DNA of 64,000 bases from Cellulomonas humilata (GTDB taxonomy: Bacteria > Actinomycetota > Actinomycetes > Actinomycetales > Cellulomonadaceae), in contig NZ_JABMCI010000042.1 in NCBI RefSeq assembly GCF_013359775.1, forward strand, positions 1 through 64,000. Direction: 5' to 3'. Made by a program: the position numbers and the translations under genes. Position 1 is the first letter of the stretch, and every line of letters begins with the position of its first letter. Under the pieces are notes generated by a model. It was not told the DNA's origin and did not search any database. It saw only the letters and a list, made by a program, of their open reading frames with translations. Positions 31,755 through 39,775 of the stretch are shown here, one piece after another.

Positions 31755-33029
31755 CTACCGGTCCCAGCGGGCCACGACGGTGCTGGCCGACATGCCAGTC
31801 GCCGCATCCAGCTGCTTCCACGCCAGGTATCCGCCGCCGCAGAACGCCCCGGCGTACGCGTGGTCGACGTCGATGCTCGCCAGGTCACCCGAGGCCACGT
31901 CGAGCACGTACGTCGGCGCCGACGAGCCGAGGCCCTGCCCGTCCGCCTCCGACCACTGCAGGCGGCCGTCGCACAGCGCAACAGACGCCTCACGACCCGA
32001 CCCGCGCAGCTCGACCGTCCTGGCCGTACGAGCTGCGGCGTCGAGCACGTACAGCCGTCCACCGGACTGCGTCGACGTGATCGTGACGAACGCCAGGACC
32101 GCACCGTCTGCGACGAGGTCGACGACCGACGACCCGGGATCCCCGGACCAGGTCACCACCGCGTGCTGCTCCCGCCCGTCGACCACCAGCTCCACGCGCG
32201 CCTCCCCGGGGGCCAAGGCAGTGTCGTCACGCTCGGAGCGGACGACTGCAACGCCCGTCCCCGCGGCTGCAGGCTGGGAGGCACCCGTGGCGACCGACAC
32301 CACGGGGCCGGTCCCGTCGGCTGCACGGGAGTAGACGTCCATCCGCCCGGGCTCCCCCGCCGCCCAGTAGACGCGCCCGTGCCAGAGCGCCGTCGCGTCG
32401 GTCATGGACGTGCCACCGTCGCCGACCTCCTCGGCCCGCGCGACCAACGTGGTCCGACCGTCTCGGCCCGCGCTGAACACCCTCCACCGCGGTGTGCCGA
32501 CGTTCGTGCTGTCCGACTCGAGCCACGCGGTGACCCCGTCGGCGACCGACAGGTCGAAGGCCTGCCGCGGATGGTCGCCCTCGATCGCAGCAGCCGCCGC
32601 GAACGGCGTGAACGTGCCCCCGTCGAGCACGCCCACCGACATCGGGGCAGCCAACCATGGGCCTCCGTCGGACGCGCCCGCAGGCACCTGGACGGCAGCC
32701 GTGCGCCCGTCCACCATCAGCCCCATCGGAATGAGGTACCCGCCCTCGACGCCACCCGGCGCCACCGCGTACACAACCTCGAAGTCCGTGCCGGCCACCG
32801 CCGCGTGCGCCGCGCCGACGTCGATCGGCTCGGCCATGACGAGGCTGCCATCGGGCCACCGCAGGACTCCGGCAGCCGAGGGCGGCGCGACCGTCTGGCC
32901 ACCCGTATCGGATTGCGCAGGCGGCGCCGTCGGCAGAGGTCGGCCCGGGCTCGTGCATCCCGCCAGCGCCAGCGCGAGGGCGACGGCGCTCACCCCGAGC
33001 ACCCCACGGCGACCTCGCTCAGCATCCAC
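31755..33029 (-). CDS. Putative lipoprotein, beta-propeller-like
   Basis: A 424-residue exported protein. It has a signal peptide with lipobox (VSAVALALALAGCTSPG, Cys about residue 25), then a Pro/Thr-rich linker and a domain made of repeated short strands (for example LVADGAVLAFVTITS, GRLYVLDAAARTARTVELRG and YLAWKQLD). The pattern of W- and D-rich loops between strands suggests a beta-propeller, but I cannot count blades with certainty. It is probably anchored on the outer face of the membrane. Start GTG 33029. No neighbour on the same strand. Confidence 0.65.
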   Translation of the reverse strand: MDAERGRRGVLGVSAVALALALAGCTSPGRPLPTAPPAQSDTGGQTVAPPSAAGVLRWPDGSLVMAEPIDVGAAHAAVAGTDFEVVYAVAPGGVEGGYLIPMGLMVDGRTAAVQVPAGASDGGPWLAAPMSVGVLDGGTFTPFAAAAAIEGDHPRQAFDLSVADGVTAWLESDSTNVGTPRWRVFSAGRDGRTTLVARAEEVGDGGTSMTDATALWHGRVYWAAGEPGRMDVYSRAADGTGPVVSVATGASQPAAAGTGVAVVRSERDDTALAPGEARVELVVDGREQHAVVTWSGDPGSSVVDLVADGAVLAFVTITSTQSGGRLYVLDAAARTARTVELRGSGREASVALCDGRLQWSEADGQGLGSSAPTYVLDVASGDLASIDVDHAYAGAFCGGGYLAWKQLDAATGMSASTVVARWDR

Positions 33030-33133
33030 AGCGGAAGTGTCCAGCGGAACTCCATCGTCCGAGGCCCGTTCCGGCTCACAGTTCGGCCACGGTCGTCAGC
33101 TCTGCCGGCAGCGACCAGGCCGGCGCACTCCCG

Positions 33134-33316
33134 GTGACCCACGTACCCACCAGCGATCCCGCAAGACTCCGGGGCCCCGGGCCAGGCCTCGTCCGCTTCC
33201 TGCTGACCGCCGCCGCCATCATCGTGGTCGCCGAGGCAGCGCTCATCCCCGGACGACGGACACCAGGAGCGCCCGCGGCCGCCACGACCGGAGCTTCGGC
33301 GACAGCTCCGACCTGA
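33134..33316 (+). CDS. Possible 60-residue single-pass membrane peptide
   Basis: The 445-base gap between the lipoprotein gene and the gene at 33476 holds one small frame from GTG 33134: MTHVPTSDPARLRGPGPGLV, then RFLLTAAAIIVVAEAALIPG as a hydrophobic helix and an Ala/Thr-rich tail. No ribosome-binding site or -10 hexamer at the usual distance is visible. It could be a remnant of a signal peptide or chance. Nothing else supportable lies in this gap. Confidence 0.25.
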   Translation: MTHVPTSDPARLRGPGPGLVRFLLTAAAIIVVAEAALIPGRRTPGAPAAATTGASATAPT

Positions 33317-33475
33317 CCACCAGGGCCGTTCGTGTGGTTCCGCGACGGCGTACCAGGCACGACCCGGAACGGCATCGTCGACGAGATCCGGCCTGATAGC
33401 GTTCCCGCCCTCGCCCATGCGCGTCGAGGTGTCGCGGGCGCCAGCTGGCGCTCCCGTGCCAGTGGAAAGGTGTCG

Positions 33476-34444
33476 ATGAAGAGCACGTCCCCAGGCGGCA
33501 GCCCGAGCGCGCCGGTGATCTTCGACCCGTTCGTCTCAGTCCCGGGAACGGACGTCCTGCGCGACGCGGCGATCGTCCAGGACTGGCCGGCGCTCCGTCG
33601 GCACCTGGAAGACGCACGAGACGCCGACGGGCTCGCGTTCGGCGTCGACGTGCTCGCCGAGCTGCCCGGGCTCGAGGTCTTCCTGGAGAAGGTCCTCGCG
33701 GAGGAACCCCATGACGTGCTTGCGCGAACGCTCCTGGCGGCGCGCTACGTGCGCATCGGCTGGTGGGTGCGCGGAAGGGGGGACGCCGACTCGGTCAGTG
33801 GTGACCAGTTCGAACAGTTCCACAGCTGGCTCCGCCGGGCGGAGCAGATCCTGGTCGACGTGTGTGCCGAGCGCCCCGACCTCGCCCCGGCGTGGACGAC
33901 GCGCATCATGACCGCGCGCGGCCTCGAGCTGGGTCAGGCCGAGGCTCGTCGGCGGTATACGCGTCTGGCTGTCCACCATCCGCACGTCCTCGCCGCGCAG
34001 GAACAGCTGCTCCAGCAGCTCTGCCCGAAGTGGAGCGGCAGCTGGGAGATCGCCATGGCGTTCGCCAGAGAAGTCGCCGCCGCTGCGCCGCCAGGGGCAC
34101 CGTCAGGCGCCGTGATCGCGACCATGTACATCGAACGCTGGCTCGCAGAGAGCGAAGCCGACGCTCCCGAGATCGCCAGCCCTGCAGCCCGGGACGAGCT
34201 CTGCGCAGCGGGTACCCGGACCGCGTGGGCATCCGCGACGAGTCTCGGACCGTACGAGGTGCACGTGCACAGCGCCTTCGCGCTCGCGTTCTCACTGGGG
34301 GGCCACGCGCGGGACGCCGCCCCCCACTTCCGGGTCCTGGGCAACAGGACGTCGTCGCACGTCTGGAGCTACCTGAACGACCCGTCGGCGGCATTCTGGC
34401 AGTTCCACAGCGCCGCGCTGGCGGCGGAGACGGGAGCAACGTGA
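33476..34444 (+). CDS. DUF4034-like protein of unknown function
   Basis: A 322-residue soluble, helix-rich protein with a TPR-like look: LRDAAIVQDWPALRRHLEDA, LARTLLAARYVRIGWWVRGR, RRAEQILVDVCAERPDLAPA and LLQQLCPKWSGSWEIAMAFA. The W-x-x-W and PKWSGSWE elements remind me of DUF4034, but that assignment is tentative. ATG 33476 follows GGAAAGG at a good distance. Its stop overlaps the GTG of the M16-like gene by four bases, so the two proteins are probably made together. Confidence 0.6.
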   Translation: MKSTSPGGSPSAPVIFDPFVSVPGTDVLRDAAIVQDWPALRRHLEDARDADGLAFGVDVLAELPGLEVFLEKVLAEEPHDVLARTLLAARYVRIGWWVRGRGDADSVSGDQFEQFHSWLRRAEQILVDVCAERPDLAPAWTTRIMTARGLELGQAEARRRYTRLAVHHPHVLAAQEQLLQQLCPKWSGSWEIAMAFAREVAAAAPPGAPSGAVIATMYIERWLAESEADAPEIASPAARDELCAAGTRTAWASATSLGPYEVHVHSAFALAFSLGGHARDAAPHFRVLGNRTSSHVWSYLNDPSAAFWQFHSAALAAETGAT

Positions 34445-35988
34445 TCGCCGACGACGCTGTCGACCTCGCCGAGCTCGCGGATCTTGCGGGCTTCATCGAC
34501 TGGACACGACTCGACGGTGTGCCGACGCTGTTCGCGCCGCAACCCGGGCCGATCACCGCGGGGCTGTTCTTTCGCGTCGGCACGGCTGACGAGACGCTCG
34601 CCACGGCGGGCCTCACGCACGTGGTCGAGCACCTGGCGCTGTTCGACCAGAACCTCACGGAGGTGCACCACAACGGGGTCACGACGGACACGTACACGCT
34701 CTTCCACGTGACCGGCGCGCGGCATGAGGTCGTGAGCTTTCTCGACGGCGTCTGCTCAGCGCTCCGCAACCTGCCCGTGCATCGCCTCGAGACCGAGAAG
34801 GGCATCCTTCGCGCGGAGGCCTCGCGCCGCGGCGGCTCCCCCCTGGCTCCGATGCGTCTCTGGCGTTTCGGCGCCGGTGGTCTCGGACTGCAGGGTTACG
34901 ACGAGATCGGGCTGGGTCGACTGACGCCGGAAGACGCGCGTGCGTGGGCGCGAACCCGATTCACGCGGGAGAACGCGGTGCTGTTCGTCACCGACGAGAC
35001 TGTGCCCGCGGAGCTCGGCCTGGACCTGCTGCCGGGATCGCGCATGCCCGTGCCGGTGATGCCGAGCGCGCTGCCGCAGCGTCCCGCGTACTTCGTCGGC
35101 CGCGACGGCCACATCGGTCTGGACTCGATCGTGCGACGGAGCCCGGCCGCGGTGCTGCTCGCACGGATCGCGGGCCGCGCGCTCTTCCGGGACCTGCGGC
35201 AGGAGGGCGGCTACTCGTACACGGCCACGTCGGACTACACGCCGTGGAACGCTGAACTCGCCACCCTGACCTTGTACGCCGACGCGCTCCCCGACCTGCA
35301 GGACGCCGCCGTGGGCGCGTTCGTCGACACGGTCGCAGGGCTGCGACGGGGCCCGCTGGAGAAGGAGCTCGAGACGGCCCGTGCCGCACTGATCGCCGAG
35401 TACGACCTCCCCGACAAGGCCGCCCGCATGCTGCCCGCGTACGCGCTCGATCTGCTCTGGGGCAGCACGATCTACGGACCTGAGCAGGGGCTCGCGCGGC
35501 TGGAGGAGGTCACCGAGGCGGACCTGCGCGAGGTCTCGCACGAACTCTGGTCCGACGCTCTGGTGCAGGTTCCGATGGGCGGCCTCGAGTGGGCCGGGCT
35601 GACGCCCGCCCCGACCTGGTCGACCTCCGCAGTCGCCGGGAGGAGGTTCCCGCGTGCCGAGCCGGACGTCGCCCTCGTCGTCGGCGACGACGGGATCAGC
35701 CTGACGACCGTGCGGGGGGCTGTGACGGTCCTGTTCGGCGAGTGCGTCGCGATGACGACCCGCCCCGACGGTGCTCGGTTCCTCACCGGGGCCGACGGCT
35801 TCACGGTCGCCGTCGAGCCGACCCTCCACCCCGGCCTCACGGCGGACGTGGTCGGACAGCTCATCGATGCACGCGTGCCGGCCCACCTCACGATCCATCT
35901 TCCCCCGCGGGCCCCGGAGTCGATTCCGCAGCCGACGCCCGTCGCGGCATCACCGCGTCGGTTCGGGTGGCGTCGGCGGGAGGGGTAG
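34441..35988 (+). CDS. M16-like zinc metalloprotease
   Basis: A 515-residue protein. The inverted zinc motif H-x-x-E-H is present as His60-Val-Val-Glu63-His64 in LTHVVEHLALF, with an acidic stretch HRLETEKGILRAEA (about 114-127) where the third ligand would lie, somewhat closer than in classical pitrilysins. A second M16-like half is suggested by LFRDLRQEGGYSYTATSDYT, matching the substrate-binding R/Y motif of the family. No signal peptide, so cytoplasmic. It is translationally coupled to the DUF4034-like gene; a lipoprotein gene follows 11 bases later. Substrate unknown; related proteins process peptides. Confidence 0.75.
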   Translation: MIADDAVDLAELADLAGFIDWTRLDGVPTLFAPQPGPITAGLFFRVGTADETLATAGLTHVVEHLALFDQNLTEVHHNGVTTDTYTLFHVTGARHEVVSFLDGVCSALRNLPVHRLETEKGILRAEASRRGGSPLAPMRLWRFGAGGLGLQGYDEIGLGRLTPEDARAWARTRFTRENAVLFVTDETVPAELGLDLLPGSRMPVPVMPSALPQRPAYFVGRDGHIGLDSIVRRSPAAVLLARIAGRALFRDLRQEGGYSYTATSDYTPWNAELATLTLYADALPDLQDAAVGAFVDTVAGLRRGPLEKELETARAALIAEYDLPDKAARMLPAYALDLLWGSTIYGPEQGLARLEEVTEADLREVSHELWSDALVQVPMGGLEWAGLTPAPTWSTSAVAGRRFPRAEPDVALVVGDDGISLTTVRGAVTVLFGECVAMTTRPDGARFLTGADGFTVAVEPTLHPGLTADVVGQLIDARVPAHLTIHLPPRAPESIPQPTPVAASPRRFGWRRREG

Positions 35989-35999
35989 TCACGCTGCGC

Positions 36000-36758
36000 A
36001 TGGCATCGATCCGCATCTCTCGCGCGTCAGCGTCGCTCGTCCCGCTCCTGCTCCTCGTCACTGCCTGCGGCTCGGGCGGCGCCCCTGCCCAGCAGACCGT
36101 CGCGCCGGCAAGTACGCCCCCGGCCGCGACGTCCGAGGCGGCCGCTCCGACCCCGGCCGTGACGGTCACCCCTGAGCGCCCGACCGCCGCGCCCGCCCAG
36201 CGCGTCGACTCCGGGGCGGTGGCCGAGGATGCGCCGGCACTGGCCACGGGTTCCGGCAGCGCGGAGGTGACCTACACCCGCACCGGCGAGTTCGCGGTCG
36301 TCATCGTCCTCGACTGCACGGCGTGCGCAGCCGGCACGAGCCCCACGGTCCTGACGGGCCCCGGGCTGATGAGTCCCTACGACGAGGGCCCTGGCCCGCT
36401 CGCCGGGTCGTACCTCATGGACGTGTTCGAAGGCAGCGCACCCGAGCAGTCGGTATGGCTGCAGGCTGAGGGTCCTTGGTCGATCCGGTTCGAGAGCTGG
36501 AACGACATCCCGGCCACCACCGGACCGCAGAGCGGCACCGGGTCCGTCGTGCTTCACCTGGCGGACCAAGGCACCCACGCCGAGGTGACCTGGACCCCCG
36601 CCGGACCTGGGGACGGCTTCAGCGGCCGCTTCTTCGGCCAGGGCGACCAGCTGGTGTTCGGCAACGACGAGGCGTTCACCGAGGTCGTCGACGTGCCGAT
36701 GCCCGGCATCCTCGCCATCCGCACCGACGGGGCCTGGACGGTGACCCCCCAGGCCTGA
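36000..36758 (+). CDS. Putative lipoprotein
   Basis: A 252-residue exported protein with a lipobox (LVPLLLLVTACGSGG, Cys at about residue 20), a long Thr/Pro/Ala-rich spacer, and a compact C-terminal domain with a Cys pair (LDCTACAAG) and strands such as VWLQAEGPWSIRFESWND and GSVVLHLADQGTHAEVTWTP. No recognised family. ATG 36000 was chosen because it places the hydrophobic core and Cys at normal distances. It follows the M16-like gene closely and may be part of the same transcript. Confidence 0.65.
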   Translation: MASIRISRASASLVPLLLLVTACGSGGAPAQQTVAPASTPPAATSEAAAPTPAVTVTPERPTAAPAQRVDSGAVAEDAPALATGSGSAEVTYTRTGEFAVVIVLDCTACAAGTSPTVLTGPGLMSPYDEGPGPLAGSYLMDVFEGSAPEQSVWLQAEGPWSIRFESWNDIPATTGPQSGTGSVVLHLADQGTHAEVTWTPAGPGDGFSGRFFGQGDQLVFGNDEAFTEVVDVPMPGILAIRTDGAWTVTPQA

Positions 36759-36893
36759 TCGGTGTCGAGACCGACGGTACGAGACCACCCGCCCCGAGCA
36801 CGACTGACCGTCCGGTATCTCTGCCCGAGGCAGCCCGCTCCTGACCGGTAGGCGGGCACACCGACGTGGCCGCCACATCAGGGGGTGGGCACG

Positions 36894-38750
36894 ATGGCAT
36901 ACGAGATTCGCGGGTCCTTGTGGGGGACGCTGTGTCACGACGTCCGGGAGCCGCTCGCCGGCCTCGAGCTGCGCGCGTACCGGTCGACGGGTGACCGGGC
37001 CACGGAGCAGGCTGTCGCGGCCGAGAAGGAGACGTTCCACGAGGTGGCCGAGGGTGAGCGCACGGGAGCGCCGGTCGCGGTGGCGCGTGTCGAGGAGTCG
37101 GGCAGGTACGTCCTGACGATCGCCGACAAGGAGTACGACGGCGGGCCGCTGGACCTCGACCTGTTCGTCGAGAAGCCGCCGCGGCCCAAGCACGAGCCGA
37201 ACGCGAAGCCGCGCCAGTTCGCCGTGACGACGCTCCAGCCGCGCTGGCGGCAGACGGAGAACGACTACCTCGCGGTCTGGGAGTACGCGATCCCGAACCG
37301 CTTCTGGTGCCACATCCTGGCGCTCTTCGGCATCTGGACGATCAGCGGGCGGATCACCACGTGCGACAACAAGCTGCCGATCCCGGGCGCGGTCGTGTCG
37401 GCGTTCGATGCCGACTGGTTGCAGGACGACCCGCTCGGCACCGCGACCACCGACGGCACCGGCCACTACGTCCTCACCTACCTGGCCTCCGACTTCCGTC
37501 GCACGCCGTTCTCCCCGTTCATCAACGTCGAGCTGACGGAGGGACCGGACGTCTACGTCACGGTGGAGCTGGGCGGGCAGCCGATCATCACCGAGACGCA
37601 GTCGGACGGTCGCAAGCCCGGCCGGCAGAACGTCGGGCACTGCTTCTGCCTGGACCTGTGCACCGACAAGGTCGTCGGCGATCCCGACACCGTGCCGCAC
37701 TGGCAGCAGGTCGAGGTGTTCGACATCCACCCCGGCAACGGCCAGCCCGGCTCGACGTTCGACACGCTCGGGTACGCGGACCCGGCCGGTGGTGCCTACG
37801 TGTTCGGCGGCACGGTCACGCTGCGCGGCAACTGCCCGCTCACCGACCTCGGCACCGGGCACGCGCTGAAGTACCGGTTCCTGGTCGGCGAGTACACCTG
37901 GACCGGCGGGACGGAGGACCCGGCGAACCCGCCGACCGTCGCCCCTGGCAGCCTGACCCCCGTCACGACGCAGGCCACGAGCACGCACGTCGGCTACGTG
38001 TTCTACACCGACGGCAACGGCGCCGCCCAGTCCGCGGCCGTCGTCGTCGCCGCAGCCGACCTCGATGCGGACGGCTTCCTCACGCTCGACGGGCTGCCGG
38101 TGACCGTGCAGATGTACAACCCGCCCGGGTCGACCGCGGTGGTGAACGTGAGCGGGTCGAACTTCCTGCGCACGTTCGAGCTCCTGGAGCTCAACAGCGT
38201 GGCCATCACGGCGGTGCACCCGGCGAAGAAGCCCGGCGGGCTCCCGAAGGCCCAGGCGGGCGAGACTCTGCCGCTGAACGAGCAGGAGCCGGTGCGCCGG
38301 TACCGGGTGGGCTTCGAGGTGCGCGACGCCGTCACGGACACCGTCACCCACACCGACCAACTGGACTCGATCATCTTCGACAACTCGGCGGTCATCGCCA
38401 CGCTGGACCTCGAGGAGCTCCGCCTGAACGGCTGCAACCCGCTGTCCGGCGCGACCACGATCCACCTGCTGTACACGGTGGACCACCCGCACCTGCGGAA
38501 CTTCTCCGTCACGATCAACAACAACGGCGGCAGCGTGCACGTCCCGCCGCAGACGCCGTCGGGGGCGTTCACCACCGGCAACTACGCGTTCCGGGGCGAC
38601 GCGTCCGGGCCGCACAACAGCACGAGCACAGGCGGGATCCCGATCGACGTGTCCGCCGACCCGGCGTGCGCGTACTCGGTGAACCTCGGCTGGATCACCC
38701 GCCGGTACGGCGACCTCGGTCAGTCGCTCCAGCGGTTGTACTGCCACTGA
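36894..38750 (+). CDS. Uncharacterised 618-residue multidomain protein
   Basis: A soluble protein without signal peptide, starting MAYEIRGSLWGTLCHDVREP. The first 70 residues look like a carboxypeptidase-regulatory/transthyretin-like strand module (VREPLAGLELRAYRSTGD). A second such module occurs near 145-200 (TISGRITTCDNKLPIPGAVV and TTDGTGHYVLTYLASDFRR). A Cys-rich spot NVGHCFCLDLCTDKVVGDPD follows, and the rest is a string of beta-rich domains with TNxxG-like turns and an end rich in Asn/Gly. I do not recognise the family. A GGGGGTGGG stretch precedes the ATG. A strong hairpin follows it. Confidence 0.6.
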   Translation: MAYEIRGSLWGTLCHDVREPLAGLELRAYRSTGDRATEQAVAAEKETFHEVAEGERTGAPVAVARVEESGRYVLTIADKEYDGGPLDLDLFVEKPPRPKHEPNAKPRQFAVTTLQPRWRQTENDYLAVWEYAIPNRFWCHILALFGIWTISGRITTCDNKLPIPGAVVSAFDADWLQDDPLGTATTDGTGHYVLTYLASDFRRTPFSPFINVELTEGPDVYVTVELGGQPIITETQSDGRKPGRQNVGHCFCLDLCTDKVVGDPDTVPHWQQVEVFDIHPGNGQPGSTFDTLGYADPAGGAYVFGGTVTLRGNCPLTDLGTGHALKYRFLVGEYTWTGGTEDPANPPTVAPGSLTPVTTQATSTHVGYVFYTDGNGAAQSAAVVVAAADLDADGFLTLDGLPVTVQMYNPPGSTAVVNVSGSNFLRTFELLELNSVAITAVHPAKKPGGLPKAQAGETLPLNEQEPVRRYRVGFEVRDAVTDTVTHTDQLDSIIFDNSAVIATLDLEELRLNGCNPLSGATTIHLLYTVDHPHLRNFSVTINNNGGSVHVPPQTPSGAFTTGNYAFRGDASGPHNSTSTGGIPIDVSADPACAYSVNLGWITRRYGDLGQSLQRLYCH

Positions 38751-38758
38751 GCCGGCCT

Positions 38759-38791
38759 CGGGGGGCGTCCGGATCTGCCGGGCGCCCCCCG
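38759..38791 (+). terminator. Hairpin after the 618-residue protein gene
   Basis: CGGGGGGCGTCCGG and CCGGGCGCCCCCCG pair over 14 bp with one mismatch across a five-base loop, nine bases after the stop codon. Confidence 0.7.
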
Positions 38792-38896
38792 GGTGCGATC
38801 GGGACCAAGGGCCCCTCCGTCGAACTGCCGCTCGGAGGACGATGGAACTGCCGGTCACCCCGGTCCTCGTCCGCGTGCACCCACAAGGAGCGCCCC

Positions 38897-39118
38897 ATGT
38901 CCGCCATCCGCCCCGCCGTCCACCCCTCCGCCACGATCGACCAGCGCGTCCGGCAGCTGGGCACCACCATCCGGTGGGCACCGGCACCTCTGTGGGGCAC
39001 CTCGACGAGCGAGCACGCGCGCTACGCGATCTACCTCGCGGGCAGCATCCTCGGCTGGACCCTCGCGGGTCTGGCGATTGCCGCGGTCGTCGGTCGCGCG
39101 CTCGGCCTGCTGGGCTGA
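38897..39118 (+). CDS. 73-residue tail-anchored-type membrane protein
   Basis: AAGGAG stands six bases before the ATG. The protein is soluble for 45 residues (MSAIRPAVHPSATIDQRVRQ and onwards) and ends with one hydrophobic helix (YAIYLAGSILGWTLAGLAIA then AVVGRALGLLG). No family recognised. The good ribosome-binding site and codon composition argue that it is real. Confidence 0.6.
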   Translation: MSAIRPAVHPSATIDQRVRQLGTTIRWAPAPLWGTSTSEHARYAIYLAGSILGWTLAGLAIAAVVGRALGLLG

Positions 39119-39127
39119 CGGCGCCGC

Positions 39128-39670
39128 TCAGCGCACTCGGCCCAGGGCGATCGCGGCGTACATCAGCGCCGCGACGGTCTCGCCGTCCGTGATCGTCCCG
39201 TCGGCGACCAGCTCGAGGACCCGGGTCCACGGCACGCGGCGCACGGCGGTGATGCCTTCGGCCGCCTGCTCGGCCGGTTCGTCCGCCTCGCGCAGGCCGC
39301 GGGCGAGGTACACGTGCTCCGGCGCATGGCTGATGCCGTTGAGCGCGAACATCGAGCCGATGCGCTCCCAGGTGTCCGCCACCAGACCGGTCTCCTCGCG
39401 CAGCTCGCGGTGGGCGGCCGCGAGCAGGTCCTCACCGTCAGAGCCGCCGGCGGGGACCTCCAGCGAGGCGCCGGTGGTGTACCGCTGCACCTCCACCAGG
39501 ACGATCTCGTCGTCGTCGGTCAGCGGCACGACGAACACCGCGGGGTGCCGCACCTCGACCACTCCGTAGATCCCGGGCGTGCCGTCCGGTCGGTCCACGG
39601 CGTCCTCCCGGACGCGGATCCAGGGGTTCTCGTACACGGTGGTCGAGCCAAGGGTGTGCCAGGAGTCCAT
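39128..39670 (-). CDS. Nudix hydrolase, ADP-ribose pyrophosphatase-like
   Basis: A 180-residue protein that should hydrolyse a nucleoside diphosphate derivative. ENPWIRVREDAV at the start and VRHPAVFVVPLTDDDEIVLV resemble ADP-ribose pyrophosphatases. The Nudix box is PAGGSDGEDLLAAAHRELRE followed by ETGLVA. It is one residue shorter between the first Gly and Glu than the textbook G-x5-E-x7-REUxEExGU, but keeps the REL-x-EE-x-G metal-binding core. Substrate unproven. Convergent with the 73-residue gene. Confidence 0.85.
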   Translation of the reverse strand: MDSWHTLGSTTVYENPWIRVREDAVDRPDGTPGIYGVVEVRHPAVFVVPLTDDDEIVLVEVQRYTTGASLEVPAGGSDGEDLLAAAHRELREETGLVADTWERIGSMFALNGISHAPEHVYLARGLREADEPAEQAAEGITAVRRVPWTRVLELVADGTITDGETVAALMYAAIALGRVR

Positions 39671-39775
39671 GGCGGCAGCCTGACAGACGCCTCGGAGGGA
39701 TTGCGCTTACCGGACATTCTGTGACACCGTGGGGAAACCGGTTTCTCACCCATCTGTCGGAGACAAGGACGTCTC

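Noticed and set aside
36027..39230. A 1067-codon minus-strand open frame
   Set aside because: It lies opposite a lipoprotein, the 618-residue protein and a small membrane protein that have signal peptides, ribosome-binding sites and domain structure. Its own translation is Arg/Val/Gly repeats without fold.
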